A stretch of DNA of 63,071 nucleotides from positions 397,331 to 460,401 of the forward strand of contig NZ_HG931174.1 in the NCBI RefSeq assembly GCF_000582785.1, given 5' to 3'. The position numbers and the translations under genes were made by a program. The notes under the pieces are model-generated. The model searched no databases. It worked only from the letters and a program-made list of their open reading frames with translations, and was not told where the DNA came from. Below, one piece after another: positions 45,923-54,976 of this stretch. The stretch comes from Candidatus Blastococcus massiliensis AP3. Its GTDB lineage: Bacteria; Actinomycetota; Actinomycetes; Mycobacteriales; Geodermatophilaceae. Each line of letters begins with the position of its first letter. Positions within the stretch are counted from its first letter, which is position 1.

Positions 45923-47452
45923 TCAGGCGCCGTAGCGCGAGGGGCGGCTGGGCCGCCCACCCGGGCGACCGCGGTCACCGTAGGAGCGCTCGCCCGACGA
46001 GCGCTCGCCGTAGGACCGCTCACCGGTGGACCGCTCACCGGCGGGCCGGGGACGGTCACCGAACGAGCGACGCGGGCCGCCACGGTGTCCACCGGGGCGG
46101 TCACCGTCGCGACGCGGACGGCCACCGGGGCCACCGCCACCGCGACGCATGTCGCGCTGGGTGCGCTCCTTGGGCTCCACCGGGATGCCGGCGGCGACCA
46201 GGTCCAGGATCGGCTTGTCGCCGGGCCGGGTGCGGTCCAGGGGCGGGTCGACCTTGGCCGTGCGGAACCGGCGCTTGGCCTGCCCCACCTGGTCCGGGAG
46301 GAGCAGCGAGACGACGACGCCGGCGGCACCGGCGCGGGCGGTGCGGCCCGAGCGGTGCAGGTAGGTCTTGGCGTCCGTCGGCGGGTCGTAGTGCAGGACC
46401 AGCGAGACGTCGTCGACGTGGATGCCGCGGGCGGCGACGTCAGTGGCGACCAGGACCGGCGAGCGGGCGTCGGTGAACTCCTCCAGCGCGCGCTTGCGCG
46501 CCGACTGAGGCAGCCCGCCGTGGATCGCCTCGGCCTTGATGCCCGCGGCCTTGAGGTTGTCCGCGAGCCGGTCCACGCCGAGCTGGGTGCGGGCGAAGAT
46601 GATCGTCCGGCCGGGGCGGGAGGCGAGCTCCGTGGCGACCTGCAGCTTGTCGCGGAAGGCGAGGGTGAAGGCGAGGTGCTCGGCCGGCGGGGCGTCGTCA
46701 CCGGCGCGCTTCACCTCGTGCCGCGCCGGGTCCTTGAGGTACCGGCGGACCAGCGAGTCGACCTCGCCGTCCAGCGTCGCCGAGAACAGCAGGCGCTGGG
46801 CGTCGCGGGCGGTCTGGTCGAGCAGCTCCTTGACGACCGGGAGGAAGCCCAGGTCGGCCATGAAGTCGGCCTCGTCCAGGACGGTGACGACGACCTCGGC
46901 GAGGGTCGCCTCGCCCTGGTTGATCAGGTCCTGCAGGCGACCGGGCGTGGCGATGATGACGTCGACGCCGCGGCGCAGCTGCTGGATCTGGCGGTACATG
47001 GGCGCGCCGCCGTAGACGGTCGCCAGCTGCACGCCGGTGGCCTGGCCGAGGGGCGCCAGGTTGTCGTGCACCTGCTGGGCGAGCTCACGGGTCGGCACGA
47101 GGACCAGCCCGCGGGGGGCGCGGCGCCCGTTCTTGACCTCGGCACCGATGCGCGCCAGCAGCGGCAGGCCGAAGGCCAGCGTCTTGCCCGAGCCGGTGGC
47201 GGCCTTGCCGAGCACGTCGCGCCCGGCGAGAGCGTCGGGCAGGGCGGAGGTCTGGATGGCGAAGGGGCGGTGGATGCCGCGCCGCTCGAGCGCGGTCACC
47301 AGCGGCTGGGGCAGGCCCAGCTGGCCGAAGGTCGGGCCCTCGGGCTCCGCGGCCACCTCGGGGGTGGTCTCCGCGGCGGTGTTCTCGATGGTGTTCTCGG
47401 TGGTGGTGACGACGTCGTTCGACTCGAACGACACAGGGTTGACCAAAGTCAT
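45923..47452 (-). CDS. DEAD-box ATP-dependent RNA helicase
   Basis: A 509-residue RhlE/CsdA-like RNA helicase. Motifs in order: Q motif FGQLGLPQPLVTALERRG with IQTSALP, Walker A ATGSGKT, PTRELAQQ, TPGRLQD, DEAD in VLDEADFMADLGF, SAT in LLFSATLD, ARTQLGVDRL, ATDVAARGIH and HRSGRTARAG. The C-terminal 90 residues are Gly/Arg-rich with repeated GERS/YGER units, an RNA-binding tail. ATG 47452 (MTLVNPVSFES) is chosen; the frame extends 43 more codons without conserved residues. A roughly 170-nt leader precedes it. Confidence 0.93.
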   Translation of the reverse strand: MTLVNPVSFESNDVVTTTENTIENTAAETTPEVAAEPEGPTFGQLGLPQPLVTALERRGIHRPFAIQTSALPDALAGRDVLGKAATGSGKTLAFGLPLLARIGAEVKNGRRAPRGLVLVPTRELAQQVHDNLAPLGQATGVQLATVYGGAPMYRQIQQLRRGVDVIIATPGRLQDLINQGEATLAEVVVTVLDEADFMADLGFLPVVKELLDQTARDAQRLLFSATLDGEVDSLVRRYLKDPARHEVKRAGDDAPPAEHLAFTLAFRDKLQVATELASRPGRTIIFARTQLGVDRLADNLKAAGIKAEAIHGGLPQSARKRALEEFTDARSPVLVATDVAARGIHVDDVSLVLHYDPPTDAKTYLHRSGRTARAGAAGVVVSLLLPDQVGQAKRRFRTAKVDPPLDRTRPGDKPILDLVAAGIPVEPKERTQRDMRRGGGGPGGRPRRDGDRPGGHRGGPRRSFGDRPRPAGERSTGERSYGERSSGERSYGDRGRPGGRPSRPSRYGA

Positions 47453-47765
47453 GCGGGGTGGGGCTCCGATACTGCTCGGAGCGCGTCCCGTGGAAGAGGA
47501 GAGCGCCGCAGGTACCGGCGTCCTCACTGGCGATCGAGTGCGCCCAGGGATGGAACGCGTGATCTGCACGGATGCGCTCATGCCCGGACCAACCGTCCGG
47601 GAGGATGACCGGCGTTGTGCCGGTACGCCCAGGTTAGCAGCGGGGCGGGCCCGGCGATTCCCCGGAAGGGGGTGTGTGCGGTCACTCTCCGTCAGCCACG
47701 CAGCGCGTGCTCACGCAGGGAGTACGCCGTCGGCCGGCAGGCGCGCGCGGCGGGCGCGCAGGCAG
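47453..47765 (-). promoter_or_regulatory. Leader and promoter region of the DEAD-box helicase gene
   Basis: This 313-bp interval has no credible gene. On the minus strand a -10-like TAACCT (47631-47636) lies about 178 nt upstream of the ATG. The predicted transcript would start with two perfect hairpins, arms ACCGGC/GCCGGT (47608-47624) and CCGGAC/GTCCGG (47584-47600). Long structured leaders are common for cold-inducible helicases. 47640-47765 shows nothing else I recognise. Confidence 0.5.
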
Positions 47766-48986
47766 TCACCCGGCGTCCCGAGGGAGCGAGGCCCCTCCGC
47801 CCGACCGGACGACGCCCGATGGCTCGGCCGGCTCTGCAGCCGGCAGCCCGCGCAGCAGGTTGTCCCGCACCACGTTGTCCCGGACGACGAAAGTGCGCTC
47901 GAGTTCGGCCGGCCGTGGTCGCTCTCCGGGCCGACGGGCGCCGAGCAGGGTCGGCCACAGGCCCGCTCCGACGTCTTCGGCCCAGCCCACGAGCAGGACG
48001 ACGGCGAGGAGGAGCACCCAGGTCGCCGCAAACCGGAGCGCGGCGCCCGAGGCGTCGTCGGTGTGGTACTCGGCCAGCGGTGAGAGCGCGAGCGCCGGCA
48101 CCGCCGCCGCTGCCGCGGCGGGTGCCCACAGGAACACGGTCAGGGTCCGGGCGCCCACGGCCGACATCACGGCGCCGGGCCATCCGCCCCGCACGCGGTC
48201 TCCCCGCCACGGGACCCGCAGCACCAGGATCACCGCGCCGAGGGAGTACAGGAGCGCCGCCAGAGGGAGGTCGCCGATCCTGGCCACCTCGGATCCGTCC
48301 TGCCGCCACACGGCGTAGCCCAGGCCGGAGCCCAGCAGGGCGACCCCGGCGGGCAGGGCCACGCGCAGCGACAGCCGGGCCAGCCGACCGTCGTGCCGGG
48401 CGAACCCGACCATCCAGCAGCAGGCGTAGACGCAGACCTCGATGACGACGTCCCGGGACCCCCCGGTCAGGGTGGCGATCCCGGCGGTCAGCACCAGGAC
48501 CGTCAGCACCGGCAGGGACAGGATCCGCAGCGGCCACCGCCGGAACAGCCACAGCAGCGCCGGCGTGGCGAGGACCAGCCACAGGTAGGTCGGTACGTGC
48601 CAGGCCGTCAGCACCCACGGGACGCCCTCCAGCGAAGCGGGCGGATCCGAGATCGGGACGACCCACAGCCACACCCTCGACCAGCTGAACGGCTCGGCTC
48701 TCTCGAACGGGGCGGCCTGCCAGCCGATGGTCAGCATGGTCGCCACCACAGCGGTCGCGAACAGCCAGAAGGGCAGCAGGAGCGACGTCAGAGCACGGCG
48801 CACGAACGCGCGGGCGGATGCCGCCCGGTCCGCCGCCGAGGCGGCGACGGTGCCGCCGACGGCGAAGAGGATGCCGACCGCAGGGAACAGCGTCAGCCAC
48901 GCCAGGTCCAGGACTGCATCGCTCACCACGAGGACCAGAGCCACCGCGGCCAGGATCCGCAGGTAAGGATCCACCTGGCCCCTCAT
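47766..48986 (-). CDS. Acyltransferase 3-like membrane protein of the exopolysaccharide operon
   Basis: A 406-residue protein with about ten hydrophobic segments. Segments such as LPFWLFATAVVAT, WVLTAWHVPTYLWLVLATPALLWLFRRW and the C-terminal layout resemble acyltransferase-3 proteins, including IcaC of staphylococcal poly-N-acetylglucosamine systems. The usual first-helix Arg/His motif of the family is not evident, so the enzyme function is less certain than the fold. ATG 48986 overlaps the stop of the GH18 gene in ATGA, making it the third gene of a coupled operon with a deacetylase-synthase fusion. Confidence 0.7.
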   Translation of the reverse strand: MRGQVDPYLRILAAVALVLVVSDAVLDLAWLTLFPAVGILFAVGGTVAASAADRAASARAFVRRALTSLLLPFWLFATAVVATMLTIGWQAAPFERAEPFSWSRVWLWVVPISDPPASLEGVPWVLTAWHVPTYLWLVLATPALLWLFRRWPLRILSLPVLTVLVLTAGIATLTGGSRDVVIEVCVYACCWMVGFARHDGRLARLSLRVALPAGVALLGSGLGYAVWRQDGSEVARIGDLPLAALLYSLGAVILVLRVPWRGDRVRGGWPGAVMSAVGARTLTVFLWAPAAAAAAVPALALSPLAEYHTDDASGAALRFAATWVLLLAVVLLVGWAEDVGAGLWPTLLGARRPGERPRPAELERTFVVRDNVVRDNLLRGLPAAEPAEPSGVVRSGGGASLPRDAG

Positions 48987-50041
48987 GCCGGGCCGCCGCC
49001 GGTGACCGCCGCCAGCGCCGGCCAGACCGCCGGATCCTCACCGCCGAGCTGCCAGATCGCGACCCCGCGCAGCCCCGCGTCGCGCGCCAGGGTCTGCGCG
49101 GCGCGGAGTGAGCGCGCGTCCTCGTACCAGACGGTGTGCTGCTCGCCGTCCCGCACGTAGTCGAAGGTCCACGACGCCGACGCCTCGTCCCACACCGGTT
49201 CGGCACCGACCTCGTCGGCCAGCGCCACGGCATCGGCCGCGTTGACGACCTCGCCGCGAGTGCCCACCCAGTCGTAGCCGTAGGTGGGCAGCCCGAGCAT
49301 CAGCTTGTCGGCGGGCACTCGCTCGAGGGCGTAGTCGATGACCGACGACACCCAGTCCAGCGGAGCGACCGGCCCGGCCTCGCCACCGCTCCACGAATGG
49401 TCGTAGGTCATCACCCGCACCTGGTCGGCGACCTCCCCCAGCAGCCGGTAGCTGTAGGCGAGCGTCCCCGGGTTCTCGTCGCCCGTCCGCGCCGGCACGG
49501 CCACGGTCAGGGCGAGGCCGTGCTCGTCCAGGTCCGCACCGAGCGCGGTGAGGAAGTCGATGAACTGCGGCCCGGCCGTGGGCGGCAGCGCCTCGTAGTC
49601 GATGTCGATGCCGTCCCACCCGTTGCCCAGCGCGAGGTCGACGAGCGCCTCCCGGTGGGCTTCGGCCCGGTCCGGGTCGGCGAGCAGATCGGCGATCATC
49701 TGCCCCTGCCACGTCCCGTCGGCGTAGTTCTGGACGGTGGGCAGCAACCGCGCGCCGGCGTCGTCCAGCCGGTCGAGCACCGCCGAGGTCGGGGGCGTCA
49801 CCACGAGCTCGCCGTCGAGGCCGACCGTCGCCCAGGTCGGGCTCACCTCGGTGACCCCGCCGTCGGCGAGCGCCGGGCGCAGCGACTCCGCGCTGCGCTC
49901 GTCCCAGACGGGCAGCCACGCGGCCGCGACCAGAGTCCGGTCGCGGTCGGCGATCCGCGCGGGCAGCGTCAGGGCGGCGGTCACGGCGAGGACGACGACG
50001 ACGGCAATACCCGCTGCGTACAGCCACAGGCGCCGGCTCAC
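48983..50041 (-). CDS. Membrane-anchored glycoside hydrolase family 18 protein
   Basis: A 352-residue protein with one N-terminal membrane segment (residues about 5-25) and an extracellular GH18 barrel. The catalytic motif is DGIDIDYE (DxxDxDxE) in NGWDGIDIDYEALPP; YADGTWQ, VRVMTYDHSWSGGEAGPVAPLDWV and LGLPTYGYDW match the YaaH-like subgroup. It should cut beta-1,4- or beta-1,6-linked N-acetylglucosamine chains outside the cell. The GTG start at 50041 overlaps the stop of the synthase gene in GTGA. Position suggests a role in trimming or releasing the polymer made by the neighbour. Confidence 0.9.
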   Translation of the reverse strand: MSRRLWLYAAGIAVVVVLAVTAALTLPARIADRDRTLVAAAWLPVWDERSAESLRPALADGGVTEVSPTWATVGLDGELVVTPPTSAVLDRLDDAGARLLPTVQNYADGTWQGQMIADLLADPDRAEAHREALVDLALGNGWDGIDIDYEALPPTAGPQFIDFLTALGADLDEHGLALTVAVPARTGDENPGTLAYSYRLLGEVADQVRVMTYDHSWSGGEAGPVAPLDWVSSVIDYALERVPADKLMLGLPTYGYDWVGTRGEVVNAADAVALADEVGAEPVWDEASASWTFDYVRDGEQHTVWYEDARSLRAAQTLARDAGLRGVAIWQLGGEDPAVWPALAAVTGGGPA

Positions 50042-52359
50042 GCGGGCACCGTCACCGGCTGCTCGGCGTCCTCGTCCATGTGCGCCGTGCGGGCCAGCTT
50101 GTTCCAGCCCAGCCGGATGCCCCGGATGGCCGTGCCGATCGTCGCGTACAGCAGGTAGGCGCGCAGCGGCTCGTAGATGAAGCGGTACAGGGGAACCATC
50201 AGCAGGTGGGCCGGCCTCTCCTTGAGCAGGCAGACCGCCACCGCGGCGACCGCCCCGTAGATGACGGCGAACAACAGGAAGTAGCCGAGGACGGGCAACG
50301 GCCCGTCCGAGGCGAGCATCTGGAGCACCACCACGACGACGAGCGGGGTGAACACCAGGGGCAGCAGGATCTGCAGCGCCGCCATGGGCATGATCAGCAT
50401 CCCCAGCCAGCCGAAGCGCGGGCGGAACAGCATGTCGCGGTGCCGCCAGACCGCCTGGACCGTGCCGAACATCCACCGCACGCGCTGCTTGAGCAGGGCG
50501 TCCACCGTCTCCGGCGCCTCGGTGAACGCGACGGCCTCGTCCGCCTGCTCCACCCGCCAACCCCGCTGGTGCAGCAGCAGCGTGAGGTCGCAGTCCTCGG
50601 CGAGCGTGGCGTTGCTGTACCCGCCGGCCTCGAGCACGGCGTCCCGGCGCCAGGCGGCGCAGGCGCCCGGCACGATCATCACGGCGTTCAGCAGCGCCGA
50701 CGCCGAGCGGTCCACGCCGATCTGGGTGATGTACTCCAGCGCCTGCCACCGTGTGACGACGTTGCGCGCGTAGTTGCCCACCTTGATCACGCCCGCCACG
50801 GCGCCCACGTCCGGCCGCGTGAAGCCGGCGACGAGGTGCCCGACGGTGGTCGGGGCGAAGAGGGTGTCGGCGTCCAGGGTGACGACGACGGGATGGGCCG
50901 CAGCCCGGAAACCCCGGTTGAGCGCCGCCCACTTCCCCGAGTTGGGCTGCTGCAGCAGGCGGACCCGCGGGTCCAGCGCAGCGACGTCGCGCACCATGGC
51001 CGCCGTCCCGTCGGTGCTGCCGTCGTCCACGACGACGACCTCGTCGACCGGGTACTCGGACGCCAGGACGTACTGCAGCGTCCGCGTGATCACCATTTCC
51101 TCGTTGTAGGCGGCGATCAGCACCGACACCCCGGTCGCACCGGCGACGTTCGTCAGGGTCCGCCTGCGTCGCGCCCGGATCAGCGCGAGGACGGTGTTGA
51201 ACACCCCCAGTCCGAGCATCGTGACCAGCGCGAGCACGAAGAGCACCGTCAGCACCGAGTCGGGCAGCACGAACAGCACGTAGGCCAGAGCCACGGCCAC
51301 GCTGTCCCAGCCGGACTCCTCCGCGGTGCCGGTGGCCGCCTCGACGTCCGGCATCACCTGAGGCATGGACTGGAAGGTGTAGCCCGCCGCCTTCGCCTCG
51401 ACGATCAGCTTCTCGACGTACTCGAGGGTGAGCGTCCGCTCCGCGCCGCCGTCGTGCAGCAGCACCGTGAGGTTGTCCTGCCCGCCCAGCGGTGGCATCG
51501 GGACCTCGTCGACGTCCGTGCCGACGGGGAACGACCAGTCCTGCGGGTCGAAGTCGTGCGACGCGACGACGTAGCCCAGCTGCTGCGCGCGCAGGATGCC
51601 TTCGAGGTCCTTGCGGATCGACTCGTCGTCGGCGCCCTCGTACGGCAACCGGAAGTAAGAGGCGTACTCCCCCGTCTGCGCCCGCAGGACCCGATCGGTC
51701 AGGGCCAGCTCCGCCCGCTGCCGGAAGGACGGCGTCACGTTCATGTCGACGTGGGTCAGCGTGTGGTTCGCGACGGCGAATCCCTCGCGGGCCATGCGCT
51801 GCACGATCTCCGGGTGGCGGGCCACCTCGTCGCCGATGACGAAGAAGGTCGCGGGCACGCCGTACTCGCTGAGCAGGTCCAGCAGCCGCGGGGTGAAGAC
51901 CGGGTGCGGACCGTCGTCGAAGGTGAGCGAGATCGTCTTCTCCGCCGTCTCGCTGTACCCGTAGCGCTGGACGGCGTAGTCGGCGTCCCCGACCCGGGTG
52001 GTGTCCTCCGCGGACAGCTCGTCGACCACCTGGCCGTGGAAGGGCTCCTGGGCGTAGGCACGTCCGCCCGACTCCAGCACCCGGACGACCCGCACCAGCG
52101 GACCCTCGCCGATGACGGGAGGATCGCCGATCTCAGCGGTCGTCGGTCCCGCCGGCACCTCGGCACCGGCCAGCGCCGGGGAGGCGGTGAGCCTGGGCAC
52201 GGCCACTGCGACGCAGGCGACGAGTGCGGCGAGGAGGAGCAGCCCGACGAGGCGGATGCGCCGCCACCGGAGCCCGGTCGGGCTGAGGAACACGGGCAGG
52301 TCACCGATGTCCCGAGCCCGGGCGGCCGAGCTCCCGCCCCGCTGGGTTCGTCTGATCAC
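50038..52359 (-). CDS. Polysaccharide deacetylase / GT2 synthase fusion
   Basis: A 773-residue two-domain membrane protein. After one membrane segment, residues about 140-330 are a NodB-type deacetylase with all five motifs: SLTFDDGP, HTLTH, FRLPYEG, DFDPQDW and LLHDGG. Two membrane segments follow, then a processive GT2 domain with IAAYNEE, VVDDGSTDGT, TLDADT, AEDCDL and QRVRW, and final membrane helices. It resembles PgaC/IcaA joined to PgaB/IcaB activity. I choose GTG 52359 with AAGGAG 5 nt upstream over ATG 52431, whose extra residues are unconserved. It leads the operon with GH18 and acyltransferase genes. Confidence 0.9.
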   Translation of the reverse strand: MIRRTQRGGSSAARARDIGDLPVFLSPTGLRWRRIRLVGLLLLAALVACVAVAVPRLTASPALAGAEVPAGPTTAEIGDPPVIGEGPLVRVVRVLESGGRAYAQEPFHGQVVDELSAEDTTRVGDADYAVQRYGYSETAEKTISLTFDDGPHPVFTPRLLDLLSEYGVPATFFVIGDEVARHPEIVQRMAREGFAVANHTLTHVDMNVTPSFRQRAELALTDRVLRAQTGEYASYFRLPYEGADDESIRKDLEGILRAQQLGYVVASHDFDPQDWSFPVGTDVDEVPMPPLGGQDNLTVLLHDGGAERTLTLEYVEKLIVEAKAAGYTFQSMPQVMPDVEAATGTAEESGWDSVAVALAYVLFVLPDSVLTVLFVLALVTMLGLGVFNTVLALIRARRRRTLTNVAGATGVSVLIAAYNEEMVITRTLQYVLASEYPVDEVVVVDDGSTDGTAAMVRDVAALDPRVRLLQQPNSGKWAALNRGFRAAAHPVVVTLDADTLFAPTTVGHLVAGFTRPDVGAVAGVIKVGNYARNVVTRWQALEYITQIGVDRSASALLNAVMIVPGACAAWRRDAVLEAGGYSNATLAEDCDLTLLLHQRGWRVEQADEAVAFTEAPETVDALLKQRVRWMFGTVQAVWRHRDMLFRPRFGWLGMLIMPMAALQILLPLVFTPLVVVVVLQMLASDGPLPVLGYFLLFAVIYGAVAAVAVCLLKERPAHLLMVPLYRFIYEPLRAYLLYATIGTAIRGIRLGWNKLARTAHMDEDAEQPVTVPA

Positions 52360-52784
52360 GTTCTCCTTCGAAGGGGCCGGGTGTGCCCGGACACGACGGC
52401 GCGCTGTCGACATGTCGACGCGTCGGCACATCCAGCCTTCGAAGCCGACCCCGTTCCCGGTTCAGCACGGGGTGAGGCGCCGACCTGCGGCTCGTACATC
52501 CGCGAGCCCGATGGTTCAACGCTTGACGACCTAACGCAACGCGAGGGCGAAACCCTCGGGCAACGACCAGCGTGTGGTCACGCAACGTCACTGATCACGG
52601 GGTGTCACGTGCTGACCCCCGGATACGGGGAATCGCTGTGCAGCACTACTCAACCCGGCTCTGGCCAGGGCCCCGCCGAGGCCTGCGAAGGCTTCACACG
52701 ATCGTCATCGAGATGACTCTCGGTAAGTCCCGTTGTGCCCCGCCGGACCAACGGAGAGTGAACAGCGCCCCGAGGGCCAGCCCC
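52360..52784. other. 425-bp gap upstream of the exopolysaccharide operon
   Basis: No credible gene. It contains a perfect 14-bp palindrome GTCGACATGTCGAC at 52406-52419, close to the operon start, and a cluster of GTCAC/GTGAC words around 52567-52610 (GTGTGGTCACGC, GGGGTGTCACGTG). It must hold the operon promoter; I see no clear -10/-35 pair. Composition is slightly less GC-rich than flanking genes. Confidence 0.5.
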
Positions 52785-53603
52785 TCAGCCCCGGTCGTGC
52801 CAGCGGAACGTGCGCACGCAGAGGACCAGCCCGACGACGCACCAGGCGGCCAGGACCAGCGCGACGCGGCCCAGCTCCCAGGAGCCGGCCGGCTCGTCCG
52901 CGGCCAGCGCGTCGGGGAGGAACACCGAGCGCAACCCCTGCGCCATCCACTTCAGCGGGAACAGCGAGGCGATCGTCTGCATCCACGACGGGATCTCGCT
53001 GAACTGGAAGAAGACCCCCGAGATGAACTGCAACAGCAGCGCGAACGGCGTCACCGTGGCCGAGGCCGAACGGCCGTTCTTCGCCAGGCTGGAGACGGCG
53101 ATGCCCAGCAGCGTGCACGCGGCCGCACCGAGGCCCGCCACCCAGGCGAAGGTCAGCCAGTCGGTGCCCGACGGCAGGTCGATGTCGTAGAACACCACCC
53201 CGACCAGCAGCAGGACGACGATGCTGGCCACCGAGACGGCGAGCACCTGCACGACCTTGCCGACGAAGTAGGCGCTGCGCGGCATGGGCGTCCCGGCCAG
53301 GTGCTTCAGCGTTCCGTCGGAGCGCTCGGTGGCGATGCTGATCGCCATGTTCTGGAGGCTGGCGCCGAGGATGCCGGCCGCGATGATCCCGGCCATGAAG
53401 TACTGGGTGAAGGTGACCCCCGAGCCCAGGTCGAAGTCGAGCACCGCGCCGAAGACCACCAGCAGCAGCACCGGCAGCAGCAGGGTGAACACCACCGATT
53501 CGCGCTGCCGGAAGAACTCCTTGAGCTCCACGGCGCTGCGCGAGCGGTAGACCGACGCGAGCGGCGGGAGGACCGTCCGGTCCGCGGGGGCAGCCGTCGT
53601 CAT
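52785..53603 (-). CDS. ABC-2 type transporter permease
   Basis: A 272-residue ABC-2 permease with six membrane segments. FFRQRESVVFTLLLPVLLLVVFG, a second-helix region MAGIIAAGILGASLQNMAISIATERSDGTLKHLAGTPMPR, and ISGVFFQFSEIPSWMQTIASLFPLKWM are characteristic of drug/lipid exporter permeases (DrrB-like). ATG 53603 overlaps the ATPase stop by 4 bp. Substrate unknown. Downstream there is a 425-bp gap without a clear terminator. Confidence 0.92.
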   Translation of the reverse strand: MTTAAPADRTVLPPLASVYRSRSAVELKEFFRQRESVVFTLLLPVLLLVVFGAVLDFDLGSGVTFTQYFMAGIIAAGILGASLQNMAISIATERSDGTLKHLAGTPMPRSAYFVGKVVQVLAVSVASIVVLLLVGVVFYDIDLPSGTDWLTFAWVAGLGAAACTLLGIAVSSLAKNGRSASATVTPFALLLQFISGVFFQFSEIPSWMQTIASLFPLKWMAQGLRSVFLPDALAADEPAGSWELGRVALVLAAWCVVGLVLCVRTFRWHDRG

Positions 53604-54511
53604 CGGGACTCACCGATCATCCGCAGGTACACGTCCTCGAGGGTGGGCCGCGCCACGGTGAGGTCCGGGACCTCGCCCGGGAAGCGGGCCGCGAGCTGGG
53701 CGACGAAGGCCGTGGGGGTCGCCGTCGCCTCGGTCCGCCGGACGCCGCCCTCGGTCCAGCTGACCGTCGCCGGCGCCGTCTCCCGTCCGCCGAGGGCACC
53801 GGGGACGGCGACCTCGACCAGCCGGCCGCGGGCGATGACGCCGACGCGGTCGGCCAGCGCCTCGGCCTCGTCCAGGTAGTGGGTGGTGAGCAGCATCGTG
53901 GTGCCCAGGTCGCGCAGCGAGCGGATCAGGGACCAGAACTGGCGCCGGGCCTCGGGGTCGAAGCCCGTGGTCGGCTCGTCGAGGAAGAGCAGGGTCGGCC
54001 GGCCCACGATGCCCAGCGCCACGTCGAGCCGGCGGCGCTGCCCGCCGGAGAGGGTGCGGCCGCGCACGCCCGCCTTCTCGGTCAGGCCGACCAGCTCGAT
54101 CACCTCGTCGACGTCGCGGGGGTCCGCGTAGTAGGAGGCCTGGGCGGCGACCAGCTCGCGCACGGTCAGCTGGCTGTCCCCCGAACCCGACTGCAGGACG
54201 ATGCCCAGCCGGGCCTTCCACCGGCGGGTGGCCGCCGCGGGGTCCTCGCCCAGCACCCGGACGTCGCCGCCGTCCCGGGAGCGGTAGCCCTCGCAGATCT
54301 CGACCGTCGTCGTCTTGCCGGCACCGTTGGGGCCGAGCAGCGCGAAGATCTCCCCCCGGCGGATGTCCAGGTCCAGCCCGTCCACGGCGGTGAAGTCGCC
54401 GTACCGCTTCACCAGGCCGCGGATCGAGATCGCCATCTCCGGCGCAGGCTCGCTCCCCGGTCCCGCCGCGAGCGTGCGACCGGTGGGGAGGAGGGAGTCC
54501 TTCTTCTGCAC
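53600..54511 (-). CDS. ABC transporter ATP-binding protein (DrrA-like)
   Basis: A 303-residue ABC-2 exporter ATPase. Walker A is GPNGAGKTT, the Q loop reads VLQSGSG, the signature is LSGGQRRRLDVALG, Walker B is LLFLDEPTTGFD and the H loop is TTHYLDEAEAL. A C-terminal extension of about 80 residues includes DVYLRMIGES, as in DrrA. GTG 54511 is 6 nt after the cdd stop. An internal ATG 54436 (MAISIRGLVKRYGDF) lies closer to the domain and is a possible alternative start. Confidence 0.93.
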   Translation of the reverse strand: MQKKDSLLPTGRTLAAGPGSEPAPEMAISIRGLVKRYGDFTAVDGLDLDIRRGEIFALLGPNGAGKTTTVEICEGYRSRDGGDVRVLGEDPAAATRRWKARLGIVLQSGSGDSQLTVRELVAAQASYYADPRDVDEVIELVGLTEKAGVRGRTLSGGQRRRLDVALGIVGRPTLLFLDEPTTGFDPEARRQFWSLIRSLRDLGTTMLLTTHYLDEAEALADRVGVIARGRLVEVAVPGALGGRETAPATVSWTEGGVRRTEATATPTAFVAQLAARFPGEVPDLTVARPTLEDVYLRMIGESR

Positions 54512-54517
54512 GGGGGA

Positions 54518-54976
54518 TCAGTGTCCTCCATGCACCTGTGGCCCCCTCCCGGGCCCCGGGTCCCGCTCCGCGGCGGCCGCCAGGTCCTCGGGTCCGAAGG
54601 CGTCGGGCAGCACCTCGCGCAACGGGACGACGCCCCGGGACGCGGTCTCGAGGAGGAGCTCCGGGCCGCCGAACTCCCACAGCAGCTGCCGGCACCGGCC
54701 GCACGGCATGAGCGGTCGCCCGTCGCCCCCCACGCAGGCGACCGCGACGAGACGGCCGCCGCCGGTGCGGGCCAGCTCGCTCACCATCCCGCACTCCGCG
54801 CACAGGCTGAGCCCGTAGGAGGCGTTCTCGACATTGCAGCCGGTGACCAGGCGCCCGTCGTCCACCAGCCCGGCGGCGCCGACCGGGAAGTTCGAGTAGG
54901 GCGCGTAGGCCTGCGTCATGGCCGCACGGGCAGCGGCGCGGATCGCCTCCCAGTCCACGACGGCATCACGGGACAT
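54518..54976 (-). CDS. cdd: Cytidine deaminase
   Basis: A 152-residue zinc enzyme converting cytidine and deoxycytidine to uridine forms. AYAPYSNFPVGAAGL is the family start; the active site is CNVENASYGLSLCAECG with CAE, and PCGRCRQLLWEF supplies the other Cys ligands (tetrameric, all-Cys type). ATG 54976 overlaps the BMP lipoprotein stop by 11 bp. A C-terminal 25-residue Gly/Pro-rich tail is extra. Nucleoside salvage fits the BMP lipoprotein upstream. Confidence 0.96.
   Translation of the reverse strand: MSRDAVVDWEAIRAAARAAMTQAYAPYSNFPVGAAGLVDDGRLVTGCNVENASYGLSLCAECGMVSELARTGGGRLVAVACVGGDGRPLMPCGRCRQLLWEFGGPELLLETASRGVVPLREVLPDAFGPEDLAAAAERDPGPGRGPQVHGGH

Noticed and set aside
47453-47581. 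N-terminal extension of the DEAD-box helicase by 43 codons
   Set aside because: The extra residues are Ser/Arg/Pro-rich without conservation and would cover the structured leader; the family normally starts close to the Q motif.
52360-52431. Start of the deacetylase-synthase fusion at ATG 52431
   Set aside because: GTG 52359 has an ideal AAGGAG site and the added residues are Arg-rich and unconserved; the palindrome there looks regulatory.
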